Assembly: GCA_001914235.1 (NCBI GenBank) | Contig: MQUF01000026.1 | Coordinates: forward strand, 62,001 to 126,000 | DNA length: 64,000 nucleotides | Source: Desulfobulbaceae bacterium DB1 | GTDB taxonomy: Bacteria > Desulfobacterota > Desulfobulbia > Desulfobulbales > SURF-16 | Reading direction: 5' to 3' | Shown: one piece after another, positions 1 to 10,000 of the stretch | Numbering within the stretch: the stretch's first letter is position 1 | Layout: the number at the start of each line of letters is the position of its first letter | Program-made: the position numbers and the translations under genes | The notes under the pieces: model-generated | Seen by the model: only the letters and a program-made list of their open reading frames with translations | Database searches by the model: none | What the model was told of the DNA's origin: nothing

Positions 1-461
1 GCGGCGAGGAGGTTGATCTTGTTGCGGCCTTGGCCGATGCGGAGAACGAGGCCTTGACTCACATAAGGAAGGGCATGGTTGCCGCCCTGTTGCGTAATAT
101 CTTTTTGCCGCGTGATGCCGCGGAACAGGCCAATGCGAACAAAGCCATGCAGGGGCTTATGGCCCTGGCAAGCGGAGTTGCAGAGCTGGCGCCGGTTTTT
201 CCGGAAATGAAATCCATTTTGGATCGCTATCAGTCCCATAAGGACCAACTCAAGGCGCAACTTGAGGAACAGTTCGCCCAGCAGATGGCCATGATGGAAA
301 AGACACTGGCGCAGCAGACCGGCATGAAGATGAAGCTCCAGCCTTCCCAGCATCCCAAATTCGCCGAGGAATGGCAGCGGATTAAGGTGGAATTGAATGA
401 ACAGTACGGACGGGCCGTCAGCCAGTATAAGGAATACATCGGCAAATTGCTTTCCGCCTGA
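1..461 (+). CDS. Unrecognised helical protein, 5' truncated by window edge
   Basis: The reading frame is open from base 3 to the TGA at 459-461, so the real start may lie outside the window; a TTG at base 30 is a possible internal start. The visible ~152 residues are polar and predicted helical, with a Gln/Glu/Lys/Met-rich stretch in the middle that could form a coiled coil. There is no cysteine, signal peptide or membrane segment. I do not recognise the family. The next small ORF overlaps its 3' end in another frame, suggesting the two are co-transcribed. The frame and composition look coding, but the function is unknown. Confidence 0.55.
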   Translation, partial: GEEVDLVAALADAENEALTHIRKGMVAALLRNIFLPRDAAEQANANKAMQGLMALASGVAELAPVFPEMKSILDRYQSHKDQLKAQLEEQFAQQMAMMEKTLAQQTGMKMKLQPSQHPKFAEEWQRIKVELNEQYGRAVSQYKEYIGKLLSA

Positions 462-720
462 TGCCCTTGCCGCACGGCAGGCGCAACTTGTGCTGGAAAA
501 AGATGCCGACGCAGTGGCGGTCAACTGGAGCGAGCTGGAAGAGCTGGTGCGGCAATGGGGCGAGGGGTTTGGAGCAGGCCGTCTGACCCCTTTGCCCCCG
601 GCAAAGGACCGCATGACGGTGAAGCTCGTCCTGTCCGCGCCTGATATTCTTGCCGCGGTGCAGGCGCTGTATCACGGCCTTTATGACAGAAAAGTAAATT
701 TCAGCCTGTCAATGGACTGA
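397..720 (+). CDS. Small unrecognised protein overlapping the previous gene
   Basis: This 107-codon frame starts at ATG 397, seven bases after an AAGGTGG that could be a Shine-Dalgarno site, inside the 3' end of the preceding gene. A later start (GTG near 490) is also possible, and the first ~20 residues, which overlap the other frame, may not be translated. The C-terminal half has an alternating hydrophobic pattern (VKLVLSAPDILAAVQALYHG) typical of a folded domain. Its stop at 718-720 overlaps by 12 bases the convergent end of hydA. I recognise no family. A split of one original gene by a frameshift near 450 is an alternative. Confidence 0.4.
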   Translation: MNSTDGPSASIRNTSANCFPPDALAARQAQLVLEKDADAVAVNWSELEELVRQWGEGFGAGRLTPLPPAKDRMTVKLVLSAPDILAAVQALYHGLYDRKVNFSLSMD

Positions 721-1983
721 GCAGGAAATGCACGGATCATAGGCCCGCACCAGCATTTCGGCGAGCAGCTTGATCTCGTTGTCTTTTTTGCCTTGGGAGG
801 CGGCCTGCCGGGCCAGTTCGATCAAATCATAATGGATATTGGCGTTGTTCTGGCTGGTGGGAATAACGCAGTCCGCCTTGATAATTTTCCCCTCTTCATC
901 AAATTCATAAAAGTGGTACAGGATGCCCCGCGGCACCTCCACCGCCCCCACTCCCCGTCCCTCCCTCGGCAGGACGGGCTGCCGAGGTTCCTGTCGGCTT
1001 GCGTCCAGCAGCTCTTCGAGCAAAGCGATCGAGTCGTACACCACGTGCACGCACTCCACCAGCTGGGCGATATTGTTCATGAAGGGATTGTGATTGATCG
1101 GCGTGAGCCGGAAGGCGTCCGCTGTTTCCCTGGCCTTCGGGTGTAGCAGGGAAAAATTGTTGTTGACCCTGGCCAGTGCCCCCACCGCAAATGACCCCCG
1201 GGACAGCCTGCTCCATTTCGAGGTTGAATGGTCGACCACATATTCATTGGTCATCAGCCGGTAATCCGCTTCCTTGGCGACTACTCCGTCGCTTGACAGC
1301 AGGTTGCCGCCGAGAAAGGGATAGCGGTTTTCCCCCTGCAGCGAGACAAATTCCGTTTCCCGGCTGAACGCGGGCAGGCTGAAGGTCTGAAAAAGGCGCG
1401 CTGTTGCGGCGAGATCGGCAACAGCGGCCTCAAGGCGTGATTTGAGACCGGCAAGCTGTGATTTTTCCGGCAGCATGGTAAAGCCGCCCACCACGGTGCG
1501 GGTGGGATGCAGCCGGCGTCCGCCGATAAGATCGCAGGCGTCGTTGGCCAGAAGTTTCAGGCGGGTGGCCCGCTGCACCACCTCCGGGTGGCTCTCAATC
1601 AAAGGCAGAACGCTGCCCAGGCCGAGAAAGTCGGGGGCAACGAGAAAATAAAGATGCAGCAGATGGCTTTGCAGGGTTTCCATGTGTTTGAGCAGGAGCC
1701 GCAACGCGTCTGTCTGCCGGTCCGGGACAATCCCGAAGGCGTTTTCAACCGCCCGGATGCTTGCCAGGGTGTGACCGATGGAGCAGATGCCGCAGATCCT
1801 GCCGCAGATATAGGGGGCGTTTTCCCATGCCTTGCCGACCAGCATGGCCTCAAAGAAGCGGGGCGTCTCGACCACGTCCCAGCCGGCCTCTTCCACCCGG
1901 CCGTCCTTGATCCTGATGCGGATATTGCCGTGTCCTTCAACCCTGGTCAGGTGATTGACTTTGATGTTGCAGGTCAGTTTCAT
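709..1983 (-). CDS. hydA: [NiFe] hydrogenase large (alpha) subunit, group 3b type
   Basis: This is the catalytic subunit of a cytosolic NAD(P)-linked [NiFe] hydrogenase, 424 residues, close to the usual length for the group. The N-terminal nickel motif RICGIC places Cys64 and Cys67 as ligands, and the C-terminal motif DPCISC gives Cys418 and Cys421. It is the last gene of a four-gene cluster on the minus strand (hydB, hydG, hydD, hydA), the order of archaeal and bacterial sulfhydrogenase operons. The stop codon follows directly after the terminal His424, so there is no C-terminal extension for a maturation protease to remove. No hyp maturation genes lie in the window. Group 3b is inferred from the subunit set rather than from a phylogeny. 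Confidence 0.95.
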   Translation of the reverse strand: MKLTCNIKVNHLTRVEGHGNIRIRIKDGRVEEAGWDVVETPRFFEAMLVGKAWENAPYICGRICGICSIGHTLASIRAVENAFGIVPDRQTDALRLLLKHMETLQSHLLHLYFLVAPDFLGLGSVLPLIESHPEVVQRATRLKLLANDACDLIGGRRLHPTRTVVGGFTMLPEKSQLAGLKSRLEAAVADLAATARLFQTFSLPAFSRETEFVSLQGENRYPFLGGNLLSSDGVVAKEADYRLMTNEYVVDHSTSKWSRLSRGSFAVGALARVNNNFSLLHPKARETADAFRLTPINHNPFMNNIAQLVECVHVVYDSIALLEELLDASRQEPRQPVLPREGRGVGAVEVPRGILYHFYEFDEEGKIIKADCVIPTSQNNANIHYDLIELARQAASQGKKDNEIKLLAEMLVRAYDPCISCSVH

Positions 1984-1998
1984 TGTTTCCTCGAAAAA

Positions 1999-2787
1999 TC
2001 AGGTGCCTTGTTTCAACTCGCGGACATGGGCGGAAAAGCCGCCGAAACACTCCAGCCGGTCAATCATCTGTTGCCGGGAAAAACCGTGCTCTTTCATGAT
2101 TTGCGCGAGCCGGCCGACATTGGCCTCTTCCGCCGGTCCCCTGCAGCCCCAGCAGCCGAGCCGGTTGCCGGGGCACCAGGCGTCGCATCCCGCCCTGGTG
2201 ACCGGCCCCAGGCAGGGCTCGCCCAGGTCAAAGAGGCAGATATTGTGGTTGGCCTTGCACTCCATGCAGACCGGGTATTTCGGCTGGTGAACGGCCTTGC
2301 CCAGGACAAAATTGGTGACGATCTTTTCCACTTCTTCTTTTTTTATCGGGCAGCCGTAAATATGCAGATCAACCGGGACAATGGCGGACAGGGGCTGCAC
2401 CGGCCGGGTGTCGACGGGGTTGTCGCCGTACACCTCTTTTTTCACCCAGTCCAGGTCGTCAAAGCGGTTTTTGAGCTGATTGACGCCGCCGAAACAGGCG
2501 CATGAGCCCACCGCCACCAGGGTTTTCGCCTGGGCGCGAATCTTTTTCAGCATCTCCTCCTCGTCCGCCCGGCTGATGCTGCCCTCGACAAAGGCGATTT
2601 CGTAGACATCGCTTTGCTCGCTCATGGCCTCGCGGAAATTGACGATCTCCAGCAGGCCGAGAAAATCAAGAAGACTCGCCTCGTTGTTGAGCATCTGCAG
2701 CTGGCAGCCCTCGCAGGAGGTGAATTCGAAAAATGCGGCCCTGGGCTTTCTGATCGGAACACCTAAATAGGTACGGTCGCCTTGCAT
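1999..2787 (-). CDS. hydD: [NiFe] hydrogenase small (delta) subunit
   Basis: A 262-residue iron-sulfur subunit of the cytosolic hydrogenase. The N-terminus carries the proximal-cluster motif CEGCQ near residue 25, followed by VGSCACFGG near 96 and a GCP near 150, matching the NADH:ubiquinone oxidoreductase 20-kDa fold. The C-terminal third has further cysteines (CMEC, CLGP, CDAWCPG, CWGC) that can hold two more clusters, as in group 3 small subunits. There is no Tat signal, so the enzyme stays in the cytoplasm. Its start is at the hydG stop (position 2787 shared) and hydA begins 15 bases downstream, indicating translational coupling. Confidence 0.93.
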   Translation of the reverse strand: MQGDRTYLGVPIRKPRAAFFEFTSCEGCQLQMLNNEASLLDFLGLLEIVNFREAMSEQSDVYEIAFVEGSISRADEEEMLKKIRAQAKTLVAVGSCACFGGVNQLKNRFDDLDWVKKEVYGDNPVDTRPVQPLSAIVPVDLHIYGCPIKKEEVEKIVTNFVLGKAVHQPKYPVCMECKANHNICLFDLGEPCLGPVTRAGCDAWCPGNRLGCWGCRGPAEEANVGRLAQIMKEHGFSRQQMIDRLECFGGFSAHVRELKQGT

Positions 2788-3698
2788 CAGATAGCCTCTT
2801 TCAGATTCATTACCGACCAGTAATCAAACACCGGTCCTTCAATGCAGGTGTAAGTGGAACCGATGTTGCACCGGCAGCATTTTCCCCTGCCGCAGTGCAT
2901 TCGTCTCTCCAGGGAAACAAAAATTTTCTGCATGGGAAGCTGGGCGCCGATCAGCATGTCGCAGACGAATTTGAACATGACCGGCGGGCCGCAGACTATG
3001 GCGTAGCTGTTTTTGCTCAAGTTGGGGGTTGTGGCGATCCGTTTTTCGAGGATCGAGGTAATGCGGCCCACCGGCCCTTGCCAGGAAGCATCCGGCTCGT
3101 CAACGATGATGCTCAGGTTGATGTCAAACTGGCGCCACATGTCGTATTGATAGGTAAAAAGCAGCTCCGAGGGATTGCGGGCGCCGTAAATAACATCGAT
3201 CCTGCCGTAATGACTGCGGTTTTCCAGGACGGCAAAAAGCGGTGCCCGCAGGGGCACAAGGCCGAGACCGCCGGCGATCAGCAGGATATCATGGCCGTGC
3301 ATCTGTTCCAGGGGAAAGCAGGTACCGAAAGGGCCGCTGATCCCCACCCTGGTGCCGCGGGGAACCAGGGTGAGAAAATCGGTGAGGTTGCCGACGTTTC
3401 TGATGCACAGCTCGATATCGCCGTGGCGGATGGGCGAGGAAGAGATGGAAAAGGGGGCTTCGCCGATACCGGGCAGTTCGAGCATGACAAACTGTCCCGG
3501 CTTGAAGGAAAACCTGCTCCGCTCTTCCGGATCAACGATCTGGATCTGATACAGTTTTTCGCTTTTGGTCAACGGATAAACATTGGTGATTTCCGCCTGG
3601 TAGCTGTACTCGAAGCTGGTCAGGTCTTCCCGGCGGAAATAATTTTTCTTGCCGGCAAGCACGTCGACAAAGGGCAGTCTATCCATGATGTTCTCCAT
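2787..3698 (-). CDS. hydG: Hydrogenase FAD/NAD(P)-binding (gamma) subunit
   Basis: A 303-residue ferredoxin-NADP reductase-like subunit that passes electrons between NAD(P)H and the hydrogenase clusters. It has an FAD-binding barrel (RFSFKPGQFVML, with PFSISSSP), a nucleotide-binding half (LLIAGGLGLVPLRAP) and a C-terminal cysteine motif (CGRGKCCRC, then C about eight residues on) for a [2Fe-2S] cluster, as in dihydroorotate dehydrogenase electron-transfer subunits. Its start overlaps the 3' end of hydB by 20 bases; a second ATG four codons later (3686) is an alternative start. Being third-from-last in a tight operon supports the sulfhydrogenase gamma assignment. Confidence 0.92.
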   Translation of the reverse strand: MENIMDRLPFVDVLAGKKNYFRREDLTSFEYSYQAEITNVYPLTKSEKLYQIQIVDPEERSRFSFKPGQFVMLELPGIGEAPFSISSSPIRHGDIELCIRNVGNLTDFLTLVPRGTRVGISGPFGTCFPLEQMHGHDILLIAGGLGLVPLRAPLFAVLENRSHYGRIDVIYGARNPSELLFTYQYDMWRQFDINLSIIVDEPDASWQGPVGRITSILEKRIATTPNLSKNSYAIVCGPPVMFKFVCDMLIGAQLPMQKIFVSLERRMHCGRGKCCRCNIGSTYTCIEGPVFDYWSVMNLKEAI

Positions 3699-4731
3699 TG
3701 CCGCGCACGCTGGCGATTACCTCGGGCACCGTGATGCCGGCCAGGCACGACTCGCCGCAGCGGCCGCAGCCGACGCAGAGGGATTCCTCAAAGGCCTCCA
3801 CGAATCCCCGGTGTTTGTGGTAGTAACGGTACTTCAGCCGGACATAGCTTTCCGGCCGGAAATTGTGGCCGCCCGCCACTTCGGCGAAATCAATCAGGTT
3901 GCAGGAGTGGAGATGCCTGGTCTTGACGGCACCCACCAGATCAAGATCGACGTTTTCTTCAATGCCGTAACAATAGCAGGTGGGGCAGACGCCGGCGCAG
4001 GTTCCGCAGGAAAGACATTTGTCGCCCCATTCTTTCCAGACGTCGGCCTGGAATTCCAGATCCAGGATCTTGGTCAGGTCGGTGGTGTCCACCCGGCAGG
4101 TGAAACGGCGGATCTTTTCCTGATGCACCTCAAGGAAGCGCTGGTGGTCGTTTTTTTTCGGCTCCCGGCCCGACAGGGCCTTCATGCACTCAAAGGCCCG
4201 GGCGGAGAGGATCTCGGCAAAATAGTCGTCACCCAGGTCGGTGAGGAACATGTCAAAGCCGTGCAGGGCGCTGTCCGTACCCATGGAACGGCAGAAGCAG
4301 AAGGGCTGGGGGGTGGTGCAGTGGATACCGATAATGAACATGTTTTTTCGTTTTGCCGTATAAAAAGGGTCCGGATAGAGATTGCCGGACAAGACCTTGT
4401 CCAGCTTGTTCAAGGCGTTGATGTCGCAGGCGTGCAGACCGAAATAGACAATCGGTTTGTAGGCGTTGAGGTCGATGTTTTTCCGCCAGCGGTCATGCTG
4501 CAGGGTGAAGGTGCAGAGGTTTTCCGTGGGAGGAAGCACGAACCGCTTGAGTGAATGGATGGTGGCGGGAAAATCGAGGCGTAATTCCTTGAAATCATAG
4601 ATGAAATCAAAATCAAAGAGGGTGTTGCCGTTTTTGTCGGTACCCTTTTCCCGTGGTCCCACCACATGGTTGACGGCAAGGATATCGTACAGATTTTCCA
4701 GCTCATTTTTGGCAAAAACCCTGAAAATCAT
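3679..4731 (-). CDS. hydB: Hydrogenase 4Fe-4S (beta) subunit
   Basis: First gene of the hydrogenase operon, 350 residues. The N-terminal two thirds match the HydB-type domain, with scattered conserved cysteines (GLHACDINAL, CTTPQPFCFC). The C-terminal third carries two ferredoxin-like clusters, CLSCGTCAGVC near residue 236 and CVGCGRCGESC near 330. The protein relays electrons between the flavin subunit and the delta subunit. The start at 4731 has only a G-rich stretch upstream (GGGGGAAAAAGC). The 174-base gap to the divergent peptidase gene must hold its promoter, but I could not identify a convincing one. Confidence 0.92.
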   Translation of the reverse strand: MIFRVFAKNELENLYDILAVNHVVGPREKGTDKNGNTLFDFDFIYDFKELRLDFPATIHSLKRFVLPPTENLCTFTLQHDRWRKNIDLNAYKPIVYFGLHACDINALNKLDKVLSGNLYPDPFYTAKRKNMFIIGIHCTTPQPFCFCRSMGTDSALHGFDMFLTDLGDDYFAEILSARAFECMKALSGREPKKNDHQRFLEVHQEKIRRFTCRVDTTDLTKILDLEFQADVWKEWGDKCLSCGTCAGVCPTCYCYGIEENVDLDLVGAVKTRHLHSCNLIDFAEVAGGHNFRPESYVRLKYRYYHKHRGFVEAFEESLCVGCGRCGESCLAGITVPEVIASVRGNGEHHG

Positions 4732-4905
4732 GCTTTTTCCCCCACGCGCAAAAAATTGGAAAACACCATAAAAAAAGTATGTTCATACCACATGACAAAT
4801 GTCCAGTGGTTATTTTCTGAAAAAATTGCTAATGAGGAATGAATGTCTGGGCGGAACGTGACGACGATCAGAATGATGTTTCTCAGCAAACAAGGTGGAA
4901 ACCAT

Positions 4906-5997
4906 ATGGAAAAATTAAGCAGATTGCGGAATTTGCTCACGAGACGAAAAATCGATGCACTGCTGGTCAGCCAGCCGGAGAACAGGCGATATCTCAGCGG
5001 CTACAGTACAACCGACAGCTCCATTGCCGAGTCAAGCGGCGTGCTCCTGGTGCCGCGACGGGGCACGCCGTTTCTGTTTACGGATTCGCGTTTTGAACTG
5101 CATGCCCGGGGAGAGGCAATTGGATTTGAGGTTGTTCTCTATTCAAAAGGATTGCTTGGCCTGCTCAAAAAAATGCTGCCGGATCTCGGCATCAAGCGGC
5201 TTGGTTTTGAGAGCCATGCCGTGCTCTATTCCAGCGCAAGCAAATTGCTTGATATGACAGGCAGGATGGGGATCGAGGCACTGCCCGTCGTCGGCCTGGT
5301 GGAAAAAATGCGGGTGCGCAAAACAAGGGAAGAAATCGATAAAATAGAAAAATCGGTGCAGCTGAATGAAGCGGTTTTCCAGGAAGTTTTTGCCACGCTG
5401 CGCGCAGGACAAACGGAGCGGGAGGTCGCCATGCGGTTGGAAAACGCCATGCGCGCCAACGGGGCGGAACGACCGAGTTTCGAGACGATAGTGGCCGGCG
5501 GTCCCAACGGCGCCCTGCCCCATGCCGTGCCCGGTCCCCGCCCCCTGCGGCAAGGAGAGCCGATCGTCATTGACATGGGACTGATCCTGGATGGCTACTG
5601 TTCCGATATGACTCGCACCGTGGTGCTGGGAACCCCGGACGAAAAGACGGTGGCGCTGTTTCGCATCGTGCGGCAGGCCCAGCTTGCCGCGACCAGTGCC
5701 ATACGGGCCGGGATAACCGGCAAGGAGGCGGATCGGGCGGCGCGGGATGTCATCCGCCGGGCAGGCCTGGGGGAGAATTTCGGCCACGGACTGGGCCACG
5801 GAGTCGGTCTTGCCGTGCACGAGGCGCCGTCGCTGAACCGGCGAAACGGCAGAAAACTGCACACCGGCATGATCATCACCATTGAACCGGGGGTCTATCT
5901 GCCCGGCTGGGGCGGCATCCGTCTGGAAAACATGGGGGTGGTGGAGGATGACGGCTGCCGGGTCCTCAACCGCGATACCACCATGCTCGATTTGTGA
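4906..5997 (+). CDS. M24 family aminopeptidase P / Xaa-Pro peptidase
   Basis: A cytosolic metallopeptidase of 363 residues that would release N-terminal residues ahead of proline or hydrolyse Xaa-Pro dipeptides. The N-terminal creatinase-like domain is followed by a pita-bread domain with all five metal ligands in order: Asp in VIDMG, Asp in YCSDMTRT, His in GHGLGHGVGL, Glu in TIEPGVY and Glu in IRLENMG. The frame extends upstream to an ATG at 4843, but ATG 4906 has AAGGTGG seven bases before it and gives the normal N-terminus, so I chose it. It stands alone, divergent from the hydrogenase operon. PepQ and PepP cannot be told apart here. Confidence 0.9.
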   Translation: MEKLSRLRNLLTRRKIDALLVSQPENRRYLSGYSTTDSSIAESSGVLLVPRRGTPFLFTDSRFELHARGEAIGFEVVLYSKGLLGLLKKMLPDLGIKRLGFESHAVLYSSASKLLDMTGRMGIEALPVVGLVEKMRVRKTREEIDKIEKSVQLNEAVFQEVFATLRAGQTEREVAMRLENAMRANGAERPSFETIVAGGPNGALPHAVPGPRPLRQGEPIVIDMGLILDGYCSDMTRTVVLGTPDEKTVALFRIVRQAQLAATSAIRAGITGKEADRAARDVIRRAGLGENFGHGLGHGVGLAVHEAPSLNRRNGRKLHTGMIITIEPGVYLPGWGGIRLENMGVVEDDGCRVLNRDTTMLDL

Positions 5998-6176
5998 GGG
6001 TTGAACTTTCTTTCCGCCATTGACGAAAAGTAAAACAATGCGGTAGGGTGGACCATGCGGGAAATATAAAGGACGCTTCGCTCCCGGCGCGCGTCAAAGC
6101 AGGGTGCGGAGCGGCGGCGGAAAACGTCGACAAGGTGACGTCCCGACCTCTTGCCCAGCCTCCATGGAGAATGAGT

Positions 6177-7091
6177 ATGTTCCGGAAACTGCTGCTGTTT
6201 TTTTTGCTGGCGTTTTTTTTCGGGACCTCCATCGCCTGCCGTCAGGAAGCGGAACCCCGGGGGCCGCAATTCGGTACAAAGCCGCAATCCACGAAACTGC
6301 CGGTTTATCATTTCACGGTGCATCCCCTCCATAATCCGGCCAAACTCATCCAGGCGTATCAGCCGCTGATGGACCATCTGAACGGTCGTCTGCATGGCAT
6401 GCGCCTTGATCTTGAAACCTCGCGGGATTACGCCGAATTCGAAGAAAAATACCGAACCCGCAAACCCGAATTTCTCCTTCCCAATCCCTGGCAGACCCTG
6501 CAGGCCATGAAAGCCGGCTACCGCGTCATCGCCATGGCCGGAGAGCCCCATGATTTCAAGGGAATCTTCGTGGTCCGCCGGGACAGCGGTCTGACCAGAC
6601 CAGCCGATCTGAAGGGCAAGGCGGTGAGCTATCCCTCGCCCACCGCCCTGGCTGCCTGCATCATGCCCCAGTACTTTCTCCACCGCCATGGCCTTCACGT
6701 CACGGTCGACATTGACAATCGGTACGTCGGCTCCCAGGAGTCGTCCATCATGAATGTCTATCTCGGGCTGAGCGCCGCCGGCGCGACCTGGCCGCCGCCC
6801 TGGCGGGCATTCCAAAAGGAACATCCGCACGAGGCCGCGGAATTGCAGCCTGTCTGGGAAACGGAATCACTGGTCAACAATTCGGTCATGGTGCGCAACG
6901 ACATCCCGTTCCAGGTTGGGGAAGACCTCCGCGTCCTTCTTCTTGAACTTGACGAAACCGAAGAGGGAAAGGCGATCCTGGCCGGCATGGAAACGACTCG
7001 ATTTCTGGCCGCCGCGGACCGGGATTACGACGTGGTGGCCCGTTTCGTTTCCCTTTTTGAAAGAGAAGTCCGGCCGGTGGAGAAACGATGA
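6177..7091 (+). CDS. PhnD-like periplasmic substrate-binding lipoprotein
   Basis: A 304-residue member of the PhnD/SsuA/transferrin-like binding fold. It opens with a hydrophobic signal segment ending in SIAC, a likely lipobox, so it is probably anchored at the outer face of the inner membrane. Later signatures are HPLHNP near residue 40, FLLPNPWQ near 95 and LKGKAVSYPSPTA near 145. ATG 6177 has GGAGA seven bases upstream, better spaced than ATG 6171. The stop overlaps the start of the hybrid kinase by four bases and no ABC permease or ATPase follows. The protein is therefore probably the ligand sensor of the kinase rather than an importer subunit; the ligand is unknown. Confidence 0.85.
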   Translation: MFRKLLLFFLLAFFFGTSIACRQEAEPRGPQFGTKPQSTKLPVYHFTVHPLHNPAKLIQAYQPLMDHLNGRLHGMRLDLETSRDYAEFEEKYRTRKPEFLLPNPWQTLQAMKAGYRVIAMAGEPHDFKGIFVVRRDSGLTRPADLKGKAVSYPSPTALAACIMPQYFLHRHGLHVTVDIDNRYVGSQESSIMNVYLGLSAAGATWPPPWRAFQKEHPHEAAELQPVWETESLVNNSVMVRNDIPFQVGEDLRVLLLELDETEEGKAILAGMETTRFLAAADRDYDVVARFVSLFEREVRPVEKR

Positions 7092-10000
7092 TGCGGAGAT
7101 TGTTTGCCTTTCTGTTCAACACGCTCCGCGGACGGCTCATTGTCGGGGTGGCGGCAGTGCATGCCGTCATGATGGCCCTTTTCATCGTCGACCTCACGGC
7201 GCGTCAGCGCAGCATGCTCCTGGAGCAGCAGATCAAGGAGGCCACCGTCTTGTCCCATACCCTGGCCGTTTCCGCCGCCGGCTGGCTTGCCTCCGCCGAC
7301 ATCGCCGGTCTGCAGGAGATTGTCGAGGCCCAGCTCCGGTATCCGGAAATTCTCTTCGTTATTCTGGCGGATGAAGAAGGTCGTGTGCTGGCCTGCAATG
7401 ACAGGTCCCGACAGGGACTTTATCTGCAGGATCTGCCCCGGGAAATCCGCCAGACGGTGATTGCCGGGGTCCCGGCCCTGGTTGATGTCGCCACTCCTGC
7501 CCTGGTGGCGGACCGCCATGTCGGTTGGGTTCGGGTCGGCATCGGTCAGAAGGCGGCGGGCCGCAAACTTGCGGCAATCGTCCGCAGCGGAATTTTTTAT
7601 GCCCTGACGGCAATTTGTATCGGATCGCTCATTGCCTGGTTCATGGGGCTGCGCCTCACCCGCAGGCTTTATGCCGTGCAGGAGACAATCGCCGCGGTGC
7701 GCGGGGGAAACCGCCTGGCCCGCACCACCCTTGCCGGCAGCGACGAGGCGGCGGTCATGGCGCGTGAATTCAATCACATGCTGGATGTGATCGCGGAAAA
7801 GGAAGCCGCATTACGGGAAAAAACGGAGGAACTCGATCATTACTTCACCGATGCCCTGGATCTCTTGTGCATTGCCGACATTGACGGCCGTTTTCTCCGT
7901 TTGAACCCCGCGTGGGAGGAAACTCTCGGTATTCCCGTGGCCGAACTCGAAGGGCGGCTTTTGCTTGATTTTGTCCATGCCGATGACCTGGAGCCGACCC
8001 TACAGGCGCTTGCCGAGCTTGCCGGGCAAAAGGAGGTATTGAACTTCATCAACCGCTACCGCCACAGGAACGGTGCGTACCGCTGGATGGAATGGCGGGC
8101 ATTTCCGTCGGGCCGGCGCATTTATGCGGTGGCGCGGGACATCACCGCCCGCCGGCGGGCCGAGGAGGAGCTGCGCAATCTGAACCGCGAACTGCAGGCC
8201 ATCAGCAACTGCAACCAGATCCTCATGCGGGCCGAGGATGAACAGCAGCTGCTTAACGATATCTGCCGTATTATCTGCGAGGAAGCCGGCTACACCATGG
8301 CCTGGGTCGGCTATGCCGAGGACGATGAAGCGAAAACCATCCGCCCCGTTGCCCGGGCCGGCGCTGAAGCAGGCTATCTCGACGAGACGATCTTCTCCTG
8401 GGCCGACACGGAGCAGGGGCGCGGCCCCAGCGGAACAGCAATACGCGAGGGGACAATCATCCATGTGCAGGAGATGGCAACCGACCCCCGCATGGCTGTG
8501 TGGCGGGCGAGTGCCTTACGGCGCGGTTATCACTCCAGTATCGCCGTGCCGCTTAGAAATGAGGAGGAAAAGGTTTTCGGGGTTTTGAATATATATGCCG
8601 CGACGTCCGGCGCCTTCCGGTCGCAAGAGATACGGTTGCTGGAAGAACTGGCCGGCGATCTGGCCTTCGGCATCGGCGTGCTGCGCGCCCGTATCGCCCG
8701 GAAAGAGGCGGAACAGCGGATTGCCCTCCTGGGCTTTGCCCTGGACAGCGTGCATGAGGCGGCCTTTCTCATCGATGCACAGGCACGCTTCCACTATGTC
8801 AATGAAGAGTCGTGTCGTATCCTGGAATATCGCCGTGACGAGCTGCTTCGCCTGGGCGTTTCCGAGGTTGACCCGGATTTTCCGGCGGCGCGCTGGCAGA
8901 ACCACTGGCAGGAGCTGAAAACCCGGGGCTCGTTTACCTTTGAAGGCCGCCATCAGGCGCGGGATGGGCGGATTTTTCCCGTTGAGGTCAATGCCAATTA
9001 TTTTGAATATGACGGCCGGGCCTACAACCTGGCCCTGGTGCGGGAAATCAGCGCGCGCAAACAGGCGGAGCAGGAACGGCTGGACCATCTTCGTTTTTTT
9101 GAAAGCATGGACCGGATCACCCGCATTCTGCAGGGGACAAACGATCTTGAACGGATGCTGGGCGACGTGCTCGATACGGCGCTGGATCTCTTTGACTGTG
9201 ACCGGGCCTGGCTGCTGCATCCGTGTGACCCGGAAGCGCCTTCCCTGCGCGTCGTCATGGAACAGACCCGGCCCAGGTACCCGGGCGCCCTGGGCCTTGC
9301 CGCCGATATCCCCATGGAACCGGACATGGCGGATGCGTTGCGGATGGCCCTGGCCGCCCCCGGGCCGATCTGTTTCGGTGCGGGGGCGGAGTATCCGATG
9401 CCGGGCCGCGGCACCGAACGTTTCGGCATCCAAGCCGCCATCCACCTGGCAGTGCAACCGAAATTCGGTGCGCCTTGGATGTTCGGGCTTCACCAGTGCT
9501 CCCGCCCGCGCATCTGGACCGCGGGAGAGAGGCAGCTCTTCCATGAGATCGGCAACAGACTGACCGACAGCCTGACCAGCCTGCTCGCTTACCGCAATCT
9601 GCAAGACAGCGAGAACAAACTGGCCGAGGCCCAGCGTATCGCCCATATCGGCAGCTGGGAACTCGATTTGCCCGCAAACCGCCTTGTCTGGTCGGATGAG
9701 CTGTTCCGTATCTTCGAGATCGACCGGAACCGCTTTGCCGCCTCCTACGAGGCCTTCCTGCAAGTCGTCCACCCCGATGATCGTGATGCGGTGAACCAGG
9801 CCTACAGAACATCGGTGGCGCACCGCACCCCCTATTCCATCGAACATCGCCTGCTGCTTGCCGACGGCCGGGTGAAATATGTCCATGAGCGATGTGAAAC
9901 CTATTGCGACGGAGAAGGCAAACCCCTGCGTTCCGTCGGCACAGCGCAGGACATCACCGAACGAAAGCAGGCGGAGGCCTTGCTTCGGCAAAGTGAAGAG

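Noticed and set aside
1507-4554. Several long plus-strand frames opposite the hydrogenase operon
   Set aside because: They mirror the codon pattern of hydA, hydD, hydG and hydB. No start signals or protein family features were seen.
4732-4905. Sigma-54 or FNR-type site between the hydrogenase operon and the peptidase
   Set aside because: No TGGCAC-N5-TTGC or TTGAT-N4-ATCAA pattern was found. Only a weak TATGTTCATA near-palindrome is present.
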